Shown in pieces: positions 49,758 through 58,025 of a stretch of 64,000 nt of DNA. Position numbers and translations under genes: made by a program. The stretch comes from JAFGUB01 sp050305515. Its GTDB lineage: Bacteria > Campylobacterota > Campylobacteria > Campylobacterales > Sulfurimonadaceae. The notes beneath the pieces were generated by a model. The model did no database searches. It had not been told where the DNA came from and was given only the letters and a program-made list of their open reading frames with translations. Positions within the stretch are counted from its first letter, which is position 1. Every line of letters starts with the position of its first letter. The stretch spans positions 160,186 to 224,185 of the forward strand of contig JBNLFL010000025.1 in the NCBI GenBank assembly GCA_050305515.1, read 5' to 3'.

Positions 49758-51572
49758 TTACTCCACCGTAACGCTTTTTGCGAGGTTTCTGGGCATGTCC
49801 ACGTCGTTGCCGAGGCGGATGGCGATTTCCATTGACAGCAGTTGCAGTACCACCATCATCTCGAAAAACTCCAGCATGTAGTGGCTACTCTCTGCGATGG
49901 GAATGTAATCGTCGGCCTTTTCAAATGGCAGCGGGCTGATGGCGCAGATGGTCGCGTCGCGGGCGCTGAGCTCTTCGACGTTGCTTTTGGCTTTCTCATA
50001 AAGCATATGACGCGGGAGCAGGGCGATGGTAAAGAGCTCCGGATCGGCGAGTGCGATGGGACCGTGTTTCATCTCGCCCGAGGGGTAGCCTTCGGCGTGG
50101 AGGTAGCTGATCTCTTTAAGTTTGAGCGCCCCTTCGAGTGCGAGCGGGTAGAAAACGTCGCGGCCTATGAAGAAAAAGCCGTGTCCGTGCAGGTAGCGTT
50201 TGCTCAGGCGGTGCAGCCGTTCGTGCAGGGTGTCGCTCACGGCGGTTTTTGCCGGGACTTCGCGCAGCACGGCGATCTCGTTTTGAATCTGCGTGCCGTT
50301 CATACTCTCTCTGGTTTTGGCCAGGTAGAGCGAGAGCATCCACAGCACCACTACCTGCGTGGCGAACGCTTTGGTTGAAGCGACCCCTTTTTCGATGCCC
50401 GCGCGTGTCAGAATGGTGGCATCGGCAAGGCGCACCATGGAGGAGTTGTCCACGTTGCAGATGGCAAGCGTTTTGAGTCCGGCAGCCTTGGCCATTTTGA
50501 GACTCTCGAGCGTATCGGCCGTTTCGCCGCTCTGGCTGATGACGACAAAGAGCGCATCTTTGCGCAGCAGCGGTTCGCGGTAGCGGAATTCGCTGGCAAA
50601 AGCGACCTGCGTTTCGATTTTGGCGTGGCGCTCAAAAAGGTAGCTGGCAGTCAGTGCTGCGTGATAACTGGTGCCGCAGGAGCAGAATGTGATGGTGTTA
50701 ATGCCTTCAAAGAGTGAGGCATCAAGCTCGTCAAAACGGATGCCTTCGTCGCTCAGGCGCCCCAGCAGCGTATCGGCAATGACATCTTTCTGCTCGTAGA
50801 TCTCTTTCTCCATAAAGAAACGGTAGCCTTCTTTTTGCGCGGAGAGTTTCGATTCGGGCAGGGTGGCAAATTGCGGCGTCTGAAGCGTGTTGTTGGCATC
50901 ATAAAGGGTAATGGTGTCGGGAGAAATAAAACCGAAGTCGCCGTCTTGCAGGTAGATCACCTGTTCGCTTTTTCCAATGAGCGCCGCGTCGGAAGAACCG
51001 AAAAATTTCTCACCCGCTTTATTGGTGCCGATAATCAGCGGGGAACCGTGCTTGGCGAAAAAGATCTGATCGCTGCATGAAGTGGTGACAAGCAAAATGG
51101 CAAAAGCGCCTTCCAGCCGTTCCATCATCAGTTTAAACGCGTCAAAAGGAGCGTTTCCGGCGTCGAGATAGTATTCAAACAGGTGGACGATGACTTCCGT
51201 GTCGGTCTGGGAAAGAAAGTGCTTGCCCGCTGCGATCATCTCCCGTTTGAGCTCCTGATAGTTCTCGATAATGCCGTTATGGACGACGTAGGAGCTTTGA
51301 CCCATGTGCGGGTGGGCGTTGAGTTCGGTCGGCTTGCCGTGCGTCGCCCAGCGCGTATGGCCGATGCCCACGGCAAAGCCTTCAGTAGTGAAACCGCTGC
51401 ACTTTTCCTCAAGATTGATGAGCTTTCCCAGCGCCTTGAAGCTCTTGAAGTTTCCATTTTGCAAAACGGCGATTCCGGCAGAGTCGTAACCGCGGTACTC
51501 CAGCTCGCGCAGTCCGTCTATGAGCAGCTCTTTGGTTTCACGCGGTCCGATGTATCCAACGATTCCACACAT
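49758..51572 (-). CDS. glmS: Glutamine-fructose-6-phosphate aminotransferase (isomerizing), 604 aa
   Basis: Makes glucosamine-6-phosphate for peptidoglycan and LPS. Cys2 (MCGIVGYIG) is the glutaminase nucleophile; HTRWATHGKPTELNAHPH and GIIENYQEL are glutaminase landmarks. Two SIS domains follow with CSCGTSYHAAL, SQSGETADTLESL and the C-terminal MPRNLAKSVTVE. It overlaps glnD by 1 base. No glmS ribozyme-like leader is seen. Confidence 0.96.
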   Translation of the reverse strand: MCGIVGYIGPRETKELLIDGLRELEYRGYDSAGIAVLQNGNFKSFKALGKLINLEEKCSGFTTEGFAVGIGHTRWATHGKPTELNAHPHMGQSSYVVHNGIIENYQELKREMIAAGKHFLSQTDTEVIVHLFEYYLDAGNAPFDAFKLMMERLEGAFAILLVTTSCSDQIFFAKHGSPLIIGTNKAGEKFFGSSDAALIGKSEQVIYLQDGDFGFISPDTITLYDANNTLQTPQFATLPESKLSAQKEGYRFFMEKEIYEQKDVIADTLLGRLSDEGIRFDELDASLFEGINTITFCSCGTSYHAALTASYLFERHAKIETQVAFASEFRYREPLLRKDALFVVISQSGETADTLESLKMAKAAGLKTLAICNVDNSSMVRLADATILTRAGIEKGVASTKAFATQVVVLWMLSLYLAKTRESMNGTQIQNEIAVLREVPAKTAVSDTLHERLHRLSKRYLHGHGFFFIGRDVFYPLALEGALKLKEISYLHAEGYPSGEMKHGPIALADPELFTIALLPRHMLYEKAKSNVEELSARDATICAISPLPFEKADDYIPIAESSHYMLEFFEMMVVLQLLSMEIAIRLGNDVDMPRNLAKSVTVE

Positions 51573-54085
51573 TAATTGACTCCTTTGATGAGCATGTCGA
51601 TAACTTTTTCGGCATTATCGCACACGCCGTTCTGTTTTTCTATTAAGAAGTGGTCGTTCGCTTTTGTCTTGGTTGAATATATTTTCGCAGTGGCCACGTT
51701 GGCCTTGACCTCTTCGAAACACTGCATGATGTAAGCAAGAAGACCTTTTTGGTTAGCGGTGTTGACGATCAGCTCTGCGTAGGTTTTGGAGTGTTCGCAG
51801 TCAAAGGAGATTTCACCCTTTTTGATGACGGGTCGGTTAAGTTTAATGCTCAGGCTCATATCGAAAGACTCCTCGACGATGATGCCGATCTGATCGAGCG
51901 TATCATCTGCGGGAATCAGTGCAAACTCGATCTTGAAATACTTGACACCGTCAAAGAGGGTGATGATGTCCATGCCCACAACATCGAGGTAGCTCAGACT
52001 TCCTAGCAGATAGCCAAGGTTAAGAGGTATTTTCCGCCAGATCTCGATACTGAAGGTTTTGTCCACTTTCATGTTAAAGCGGTAGCCGTTAACGTGTTGC
52101 GCCGTCTCACAGATGTCGAGAATCTCGTCGATACTGCGTTTAAAGAAGAAAAGATTGGACTCGACGGAGAGAATCTTTTTCTGCTGAATGCGCGAGAGCT
52201 GCAAAAAGCGTTCATTGTTGCTGATGCGTTTTTCAATGCGAAGACGCTTGGTCGCATCCGTGATACGACCCGCGTTTTGAGACACTTCCAGCGCGCCGTC
52301 AAAGAGTTCGCGCAGCAGTTTGCCGTTGAAAGAGGTATAAACTCCCGGCCCCACGCCATTGATGTCTGCGTAGGTCAGGACGTAGAGCATTTTCAGATTT
52401 TCCGCACTCTGAATGCTCGACATGAATTTGTAAAGGCTCTCTTCGTGGTAGATATTCTCTTTGAAAGCGACGCCCGACATCAGAATATGATAGCGAATCA
52501 GCAGGGATGAGAGTGCCTGCTCGTTCTCATTGAAGTTGAGGTGCCGCATGAAGGGAATCACAAGCTTTGAGCCCACTTCGCTGTGGTCTTTGATACGTCC
52601 TTTTCCCGTGTCGTGCAGGAGGGTGACGATTTTGACAATCGTCTGCTGGCGCGGCGTTAGCTGCTCGTATAGTGATAGTATGAAGGGTTCTTGAATGTTT
52701 TCAAGTGCGGCGACACACTTGATGGAGTGCAGATCGACCGGAAAGTGGTGATACCCGTCAAACTGCGGCAGATGGTTGACTTTGCGAAAGGCGCCGATGA
52801 GCTGATGCAGCACTCCCGCATTGTAGAAAAGTTCGAGAAAACAGAAGAGGTTCTTGCGTTCAAAAAGTTTGCGTATCAGCAGATGCGTGCTCTTTTTGTG
52901 CGGATGGCGAATGCGTGAATAGGTGAGTGCCGCCAGAAAACTCGGATCGAATTTCCAGACTTTGTCTTCGAGTGTGCAGAGCAGTTCGAGAAGGGTCTCT
53001 ATTTTTTCATTACCCATATTCGAAGAAGCGAAGAGGCGGTCGTCAATGGCATAGATTTTCGGCGCAATGCGGCTTTGACGCAGCTTTTGAACGGAGAAGC
53101 TGTGCCCCAGATAGCGGCGAATCATCTTTTTGACAAAGATTTGGGTGAAGTTGTTGATGCGCCATTGTGCTTCAAGCACCTTTGTCACCAGACGCCGTTC
53201 ATCCGGAAAACCGAGCATGGTGGCAATGCGCGGCATGTGATCCATAATCAGCTGGTCCTGCTGCTTGCTGGAGATAAGGTGCAGGGCACTGCGCACCCGG
53301 AAAAGCAGCTCAAGGGCCATGCGGTATTCCCGGTAGCGCTCTTCACGGAAAAGTGTTCCGCTAAGCTCTTTGAGGCTGTTGACACCGTAGATGGTCTTGG
53401 CTACCCAAAAAAGCAGCTGTGAGTCGCGAAGCCCTCCGACGCTCTCTTTGATGTTGGGCTGCATGGAGATGGGATATTTGCGGCGGCGTTTGTGTGCCTC
53501 TTCAATCTTTTCGAGAATAAAGCCTTTGGGGTCGGTGTAGCGAATCTTGTTAAGCTGGCGCTGTGTCGCGCCCCAGGTAAAGGGCGAACCGATGATGAGG
53601 CGCGATTCCATCATGGAAGTACGGATGGTGATGTCTTCCATGGCGGCTTTGGAAAGGTCGCTTACTTCATGCACGCGATGTCCGAGTTTGAGTCCGGCAT
53701 CCCAGACGATGTAGAGAAACTTTTCGATGATTTTCTGAATGTTGTAGCCTTCGTTGGGCTCATAGACAATCAGCAGGTCGATGTCACTGTGCACGCAAAG
53801 CTGCTCGCGTCCGTAGCTTCCCAGCGCAATAAAAGCGAGGGGAATGGAACCGCGCATCGGCAGGTAGTTTCCAAAGGTGCGGCGCAGGACGGTTTTGTAC
53901 ATGGTCGAGATGATGGTATCGAGCTTTTTGGTGTGGCGTACGAGAAAGTCTTTGCCCTGATTGACCTCGAAAAGCTCCTGAAGCGAAGCTTTGTAGGTTT
54001 TGATCTCCTCTTTGAAAACTTTGGAAATCTGAAAATCGGGTGCACCTTTTTCGATGAGGTCTTCTATTTTTTCTTCTAGCTGCAT
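51572..54085 (-). CDS. glnD: [Protein-PII] uridylyltransferase-like (GlnD), 837 aa
   Basis: Nitrogen sensor that modifies PII. Nucleotidyltransferase motif GSYGREQLCVHSDIDLLIV (about residue 88), GlnD uridylyltransferase domain, HD domain with LLHDTGKGRIKDHSEVGS (about 490), and two C-terminal ACT domains (around DQIGIIVEESF and ANQKGLLAYIM). Length is close to the E. coli enzyme (890). The neighbouring glmS uses glutamine, so an operon (1-base overlap) makes sense. Confidence 0.9.
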   Translation of the reverse strand: MQLEEKIEDLIEKGAPDFQISKVFKEEIKTYKASLQELFEVNQGKDFLVRHTKKLDTIISTMYKTVLRRTFGNYLPMRGSIPLAFIALGSYGREQLCVHSDIDLLIVYEPNEGYNIQKIIEKFLYIVWDAGLKLGHRVHEVSDLSKAAMEDITIRTSMMESRLIIGSPFTWGATQRQLNKIRYTDPKGFILEKIEEAHKRRRKYPISMQPNIKESVGGLRDSQLLFWVAKTIYGVNSLKELSGTLFREERYREYRMALELLFRVRSALHLISSKQQDQLIMDHMPRIATMLGFPDERRLVTKVLEAQWRINNFTQIFVKKMIRRYLGHSFSVQKLRQSRIAPKIYAIDDRLFASSNMGNEKIETLLELLCTLEDKVWKFDPSFLAALTYSRIRHPHKKSTHLLIRKLFERKNLFCFLELFYNAGVLHQLIGAFRKVNHLPQFDGYHHFPVDLHSIKCVAALENIQEPFILSLYEQLTPRQQTIVKIVTLLHDTGKGRIKDHSEVGSKLVIPFMRHLNFNENEQALSSLLIRYHILMSGVAFKENIYHEESLYKFMSSIQSAENLKMLYVLTYADINGVGPGVYTSFNGKLLRELFDGALEVSQNAGRITDATKRLRIEKRISNNERFLQLSRIQQKKILSVESNLFFFKRSIDEILDICETAQHVNGYRFNMKVDKTFSIEIWRKIPLNLGYLLGSLSYLDVVGMDIITLFDGVKYFKIEFALIPADDTLDQIGIIVEESFDMSLSIKLNRPVIKKGEISFDCEHSKTYAELIVNTANQKGLLAYIMQCFEEVKANVATAKIYSTKTKANDHFLIEKQNGVCDNAEKVIDMLIKGVN

Positions 54086-54122
54086 GCGGACACTTTTTAT
54101 TTGCCATTATACACGCTGGGCT

Positions 54123-54132
54123 TTACATGTAA
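54123..54132. repeat. TTACATGTAA in the glnD-mqnE divergent region
   Basis: Exact palindrome, 38 bases upstream of the glnD start and 73 bases upstream of the mqnE start, so it could affect either promoter. Confidence 0.95.
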
Positions 54133-54173
54133 AAAAGATTTCTGATTAGTTTTGGCTCAAAAGATCGGTTGGT

Positions 54174-54179
54174 TATAAT
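54174..54179 (+). promoter_or_regulatory. mqnE promoter -10 box (TATAAT)
   Basis: TATAAT 26 bases before the mqnE ATG, in an AT-rich tract; no clear -35. Confidence 0.45.
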
Positions 54180-54204
54180 TGCAAAAAAAAGTAAGGCAGT
54201 GCAG

Positions 54205-55266
54205 ATGGATTTGGAATCGAAAATACGCAGCGGGGAACGCATCGGTTTTGACGAGGCGCTTTCTTTGTACGATTGGGACCTTTTCGCACTCGGAAAACTG
54301 GCCGATGAAAAACGCCGTGCGCGCCACGGTGACAAAAGCTATTTCAACATCAACCGCCACATCAACCCTACCAACGTCTGCAAGGATGTCTGCAAATTCT
54401 GCGCCTATTCGGCGAGCCGGAAAAATCCGAAACCTTACACGATGAGTCATGAAGAGATTATGGATATCGTGGACGGGATCGTGGGGCGCGACATCAAGGA
54501 AGTGCATATCGTCTCCGCGCACAATCCCGAGACGGGACTGGAGTGGTATCTGGAAGTCTTCAAAAAGATCAAGAGCAAATATCCGGCCTTACATGTAAAG
54601 GCACTGACCGCTGCGGAAGTGCACTTTCTCTCAGAGGAGTACCATAAAAGTTACGACGAGATTCTCGATTTGATGGTGGAATACGGTGTCGATTCCATGC
54701 CCGGAGGCGGTGCGGAGATTTTTGACGAGGGCGTACGCGACTACATCTGCAAAGGGAAGGTCAATTCGCAGCAGTGGCTTGAGATTCACCGCAAATGGCA
54801 TGAACGCGGCCGGGAGTCAAATGTTACGATGCTTTTCGGACACGTCGAAAAACGCTCCCACCGGATTGACCACATGATGCGCATCCGTGATCTGCAGGAT
54901 CAGACCGGAGGTTTTAACGCTTTTATCCCGTTGGTGTATCAAAGCGAAAACAACTTTCTCAATGTCAAAGAGTTCATTACCGCGCACGAAATCCTCAAAA
55001 CCTATGCCATCAGCCGCATCGTGCTTGATAACGTGGCCCATCTCAAAGCCTACTGGGTCACCTCGACGGTCAATCTGGCACTTGTGGCGCAGGAGTTCGG
55101 TGCCAACGATCTTGACGGTACGATCGAACGCGAGTCGATCAACTCGGCCGCGGGTGCCAAAAGTGCTTATGGCATTGACCTGAAACAGTTTGTCGCACTG
55201 ATCAAAAACAGCGGTTTCACGCCGGTAGAACGCGACAGCCTCTATCATGAAATAAAGGTGTGGTAA
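54205..55266 (+). CDS. mqnE: Aminofutalosine synthase (futalosine menaquinone pathway), 353 aa
   Basis: Radical SAM enzyme: CKDVCKFC (C-x3-C-x2-C, about residues 59-66) in the pattern INPTNVCKDVCKFCAYSAS typical of MqnE/MqnC. MqnE-type regions VHIVSAHNPETGLEWY, MPGGGAEIF and LMVEYGVDS follow. I use the ATG at 54205; the frame extends upstream to 54169. It makes menaquinone, the quinone used by the NrfD subunit. TTACATGTAA at 54589 is read LHVK. The glycosyltransferase gene overlaps its end. Confidence 0.93.
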   Translation: MDLESKIRSGERIGFDEALSLYDWDLFALGKLADEKRRARHGDKSYFNINRHINPTNVCKDVCKFCAYSASRKNPKPYTMSHEEIMDIVDGIVGRDIKEVHIVSAHNPETGLEWYLEVFKKIKSKYPALHVKALTAAEVHFLSEEYHKSYDEILDLMVEYGVDSMPGGGAEIFDEGVRDYICKGKVNSQQWLEIHRKWHERGRESNVTMLFGHVEKRSHRIDHMMRIRDLQDQTGGFNAFIPLVYQSENNFLNVKEFITAHEILKTYAISRIVLDNVAHLKAYWVTSTVNLALVAQEFGANDLDGTIERESINSAAGAKSAYGIDLKQFVALIKNSGFTPVERDSLYHEIKVW

Positions 55267-56003
55267 TCGACGTTTCGGTCATCATCTACGCCCGTAATGC
55301 GGTTGAGACCCTCGGGCGTGCCATTGAGTCCGTACTTTCGCAGACCTATACGCCCAAAGAGATCATTGTAGTCGATGACGGCTCCAATGACGCGACCTCT
55401 GAAGTGGCCAAAATGTACGGCGAGGTTATTTTACTGCGCCAAAAACCGATGGGTCAGGCTGCGTCATACAACAACGGCGTCTTTATGGCCGAGTCGGAGT
55501 GGATCGCCTTTTTAGACGCTGCTGATGCATGGCTGCCCCGAAAGCTCGAAGTCCATGCCGGTTTTCATAAAAAAGAGCGTACATGTAACGTCTCAACCAG
55601 CAACACGGTGCAGGGCAATCTTTATGAACGCGCTTTGGAGCAGAACGTCATGATGCCTTCATCGCTTGTTATGAAAAAATCACTTTTTGCCGCGTTGCAC
55701 GGGTTTGACGAGAGTCTGGAGTGTGCCGCGGCCTACGATCTGTGGCTACGGATGTTGAAAGCTCATGAGATAGGCATGATCAAAGAGAATCTTGTGCATT
55801 TTGGCAGTGAACCGGAAAAAGCAACGCTTGTTTTGCAAGTGCGCTCGCTTGAAGCGCTTCATGAGTCCGCTCCTGAGGATCGCATTCTTTTACATGTAAT
55901 GATTGAAAAGTACAGGCTTTTACATGACGCGGCACGTCAGGAATCGCGTGAAGAGGCGGCATTTCACTGTATGCGCCGCATTGCTGAGCTTGAGGAGCTC
56001 TAA
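55260..56003 (+). CDS. GT2-family glycosyltransferase, 247 aa
   Basis: GT-A fold with VSVIIYARNAVETLGRAIESVLSQT (about 4-28), VVDDGSNDAT (nucleotide-binding DD) and WIAFLDAADAW, where the D-x-D-type box reads D-A-A-D. No membrane helix. GTG start overlapping mqnE by 7 bases. It probably adds a sugar to a surface polysaccharide or glycan; the acceptor is unknown. TTACATGTAA (55890) encodes LHVM and a one-mismatch copy (55579) lies inside. Confidence 0.82.
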   Translation: MVIDVSVIIYARNAVETLGRAIESVLSQTYTPKEIIVVDDGSNDATSEVAKMYGEVILLRQKPMGQAASYNNGVFMAESEWIAFLDAADAWLPRKLEVHAGFHKKERTCNVSTSNTVQGNLYERALEQNVMMPSSLVMKKSLFAALHGFDESLECAAAYDLWLRMLKAHEIGMIKENLVHFGSEPEKATLVLQVRSLEALHESAPEDRILLHVMIEKYRLLHDAARQESREEAAFHCMRRIAELEEL

Positions 56004-56075
56004 GCCGGGTTTATTTTGCATTTTTACGTTATTAACATTACTAGTAATAATATTAATAATTATCTGTAGTTATTA

Positions 56076-56084
56076 TGGTATGAT
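56076..56084 (+). promoter_or_regulatory. Extended -10 promoter (TGGTATGAT)
   Basis: TGGTATGAT is a near-consensus extended -10, 30 bases upstream of the small ORF at 56114, within an AT-rich tract (56030-56090). Confidence 0.45.
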
Positions 56085-56113
56085 CTTTTTCATCACAACG
56101 AAAGGATCTGGCT

Positions 56114-56197
56114 ATGAAGGTTACCTACAATCTTGTACGTTTTCTTATCGGCGGTCTTGCGGCAATGCTCTCTTTTGCCGTATCAAAAATCAAATAG
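56114..56197 (+). CDS. Small membrane peptide, 27 aa
   Basis: ATG at 56114 after AAAGGATCTGGCT. The peptide is a basic N-terminus, one hydrophobic stretch (LVRFLIGGLAAMLSFAV) and a basic end (SKIK). It has its own promoter element and is followed at once by a hairpin, the layout of an independent small gene. Its 27 residues are too few for a family call; a toxin-like or membrane-modulating peptide is one possibility. Confidence 0.5.
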   Translation: MKVTYNLVRFLIGGLAAMLSFAVSKIK

Positions 56198-56223
56198 CGA
56201 TTCATTTTTAAAAAAATGAATCG
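56198..56223 (+). terminator. AT-rich hairpin terminator
   Basis: CGATTCATTTTT (56198-56209) pairs with AAAAATGAATCG (56212-56223), starting right after the small gene's stop. The U-rich arm makes it work as an intrinsic terminator in either direction. Confidence 0.6.
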
Positions 56224-56316
56224 TCTATGCGGCTGATGCGCTGGCAGCCAATCGGGTTGCAGCGCGAGAATGCCATACGCCACTAAAACACTCCCCTGTC
56301 TCTTCCATGAAAGCGC

Positions 56317-56322
56317 TATAAT
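56317..56322 (+). promoter_or_regulatory. panE promoter -10 box (TATAAT)
   Basis: TATAAT 35 bases before the panE ATG, in the 353-base stretch between 56003 and 56357 that also holds the small membrane peptide and its terminator; nothing else supportable is seen there. Confidence 0.45.
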
Positions 56323-56356
56323 CCAAAATTGCATTACTGACACTAAAGGATGAAAA

Positions 56357-57268
56357 ATGCGTATCGCCGTGTTGGGTATCGGAGGCGTAGGCGGTTATAT
56401 CGGTGCGAAACTCTGTACGCTTCAGGCTTTGGAAACAAAAAAACAGGAGATCGTTTTTATTGCCAGAGGAGCACATGCCCAAGCGGTTAAAGATTCGGGT
56501 ATTTGTGTCGTTGAAGATGATTCGGAGTTTACTGCAAAACCTTTAAAAGTCTGCCCTCCCGACGCGGTTGAAGGAACGTTTGATCTGATCCTCTGCTGTG
56601 TCAAGAGTTACGACATCAAAGATGCCATCATGTCGATGCGTTCGGCCATTCGTCCCGATACGGTCATTATGCCACTGGCCAACGGCGTTGACAACGCCCG
56701 GATTCTTGAAGCGTGTGTCGATGCGAAGATCATCAATGCCGCAGTGTATATTCTGGCGCATATCGAATCACCCGGTGTCATTCGGAAAAAAGGGAAGGTT
56801 TTTGCTTTGGTGTTCGGTTCCCGGCGCTACATCGGCGAGAGTCTGTTCCTTGAGCACCTTTTTCAGGATGCCGGTTTGCGAATACGGCGTGAGGATGCGA
56901 TTGAAACGGCGTTATGGAAGAAATATCTTTTCATTAGCGCCTTCGCAACACTGACCTCCTATTTTGATACGCGTATCAAAGCGGTTTACGAGGAGCACTA
57001 TTCCATTACGAAAACCCTGCTTGATGAGATAGCGGCAGTGGCGGCGGCGCAAGGAATCGATGTGAATGATGAGGTCAGCAAAGCGCTCGATACCGCTTCA
57101 AAACTTCCCGCAGACGCCTCGACATCCATGCATCTTGATTTTCAGAATCATCGTCGTACGGAACTGGAGAGTTTGAGCGGATATGTGGTGCGTGAAGGGA
57201 TGCGATTGGGTGTTGCAACACCGGTGATGAGCAAGATGTATGATGCGCTTTTGCATCGGTGCATTTGA
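56357..57268 (+). CDS. panE: 2-dehydropantoate 2-reductase (ketopantoate reductase), 303 aa
   Basis: NADPH-binding GIGGVGGYIGAKL (residues 7-19), LPLANGVDN (conserved Asn), KKYLFISAF (catalytic Lys) and the C-terminal SSMHLDFQNHRRTELESLSGYVVREG-type region (Glu/Ser of the family) identify ApbA/PanE. It gives pantoate for CoA. Length is normal. Two small minus-strand genes follow. Confidence 0.9.
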   Translation: MRIAVLGIGGVGGYIGAKLCTLQALETKKQEIVFIARGAHAQAVKDSGICVVEDDSEFTAKPLKVCPPDAVEGTFDLILCCVKSYDIKDAIMSMRSAIRPDTVIMPLANGVDNARILEACVDAKIINAAVYILAHIESPGVIRKKGKVFALVFGSRRYIGESLFLEHLFQDAGLRIRREDAIETALWKKYLFISAFATLTSYFDTRIKAVYEEHYSITKTLLDEIAAVAAAQGIDVNDEVSKALDTASKLPADASTSMHLDFQNHRRTELESLSGYVVREGMRLGVATPVMSKMYDALLHRCI

Positions 57269-57316
57269 GCGTTTCAATGGCCTGTCGATGCCTGAAGGCA
57301 AAGATGGGGCAGGTTA

Positions 57317-57499
57317 TTAACTCAGATTCAGCCATGACGGCGGAAAATCAAAGAGAAGTTCGCTCTCTTTCCATTCGCTTTTTTCACTGTGTTTGCTGTG
57401 AAGCTTTCCATCAATGTTCTGGTAATGGAATCCGGTAACACTGCTGTAGAGTTTTTTGCCTTCTTGCAATGCGTTTAGTACTTCGTCTTTGCTTTGCAT
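57317..57499 (-). CDS. Small hypothetical protein, 60 aa
   Basis: A compact acidic/basic peptide (MQSKDEVLNALQEGKKLYSS, then a polar tail ending PPSWLNLS) with no Cys, signal or membrane helix. AAAGGGAC precedes the ATG at good distance. It lies 60 bases downstream of the csp gene on the same strand and may be expressed with it. Family not recognised. Confidence 0.55.
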   Translation of the reverse strand: MQSKDEVLNALQEGKKLYSSVTGFHYQNIDGKLHSKHSEKSEWKESELLFDFPPSWLNLS

Positions 57500-57560
57500 G
57501 GTGTCCCTTTGAGATGCGCCGAAGAGTTGCCTCTTTCATGCGCATGGATGTGGCAGACGT

Positions 57561-57779
57561 TTAAAGAATAGTGACGTTTTCAGCCTGTGGACCTTTTTGG
57601 CCCTGACCGATTTCGTAAGAGACTTTCTGACCTTCATCAAGTGAAACACGGTCGTAACCGTTGCTGTTGACCTGACGGTAATGTACGAAAAGATCTTTGT
57701 CCCCGTTTTCCTGTTGGATAAATCCGAAGCCTTTTTCATTATTGAACCATTTAACGGTTCCCTGCATTTGATTTGCCAT
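57561..57779 (-). CDS. Cold-shock-domain protein, 72 aa
   Basis: Single CSD: GTVKWFNNEKGFGFIQQENG (RNP1 KGFGFI) and DLFVHYRQVN (RNP2 LFVHY; Tyr where His-His is more usual), ending VSYEIGQGQKGPQAENVT. Binds single-stranded RNA or DNA. It has a long leader (about 130 bases from the -10 at 57918), typical of csp mRNAs that fold as thermosensors. Confidence 0.93.
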   Translation of the reverse strand: MANQMQGTVKWFNNEKGFGFIQQENGDKDLFVHYRQVNSNGYDRVSLDEGQKVSYEIGQGQKGPQAENVTIL

Positions 57780-57912
57780 AGCAATTCCTTTTTGTATGTA
57801 TAGATGGAAGATAAAAAATGGAGCACTCTGTAGAATGAATTGTATGACTAACGTGAAGTTATCAATAAAAAGCAGGCTATAGATGAATCAATATTTGTCT
57901 TTCAGTGGTGCT

Positions 57913-57918
57913 AGTATA
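57913..57918 (-). promoter_or_regulatory. csp promoter -10 box (TATACT on minus strand)
   Basis: On the minus strand TATACT lies about 135 bases before the csp ATG, leaving a long untranslated leader that ends in AAAAAGGAATTGCT. Confidence 0.4.
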
Positions 57919-57985
57919 CCTGAATTTTGCTCATTTGGGTACTTATGTCTCTTTTCAAGCGGCTCCCGACTCATATTGACTGCGC

Positions 57986-57991
57986 TATAAT
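57986..57991 (+). promoter_or_regulatory. Promoter of the glutamine amidotransferase gene (TATAAT)
   Basis: TATAAT 35 bases before the ATG at 58026; the csp gene is read the other way. Confidence 0.45.
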
Positions 57992-58025
57992 GTCGGCAGA
58001 TTTAAATAGAAAGAGCCTACATATC

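Noticed and set aside
49758..51700. glmS ribozyme in the glmS leader
   Set aside because: The glmS start overlaps glnD by one base, leaving no room for a leader.
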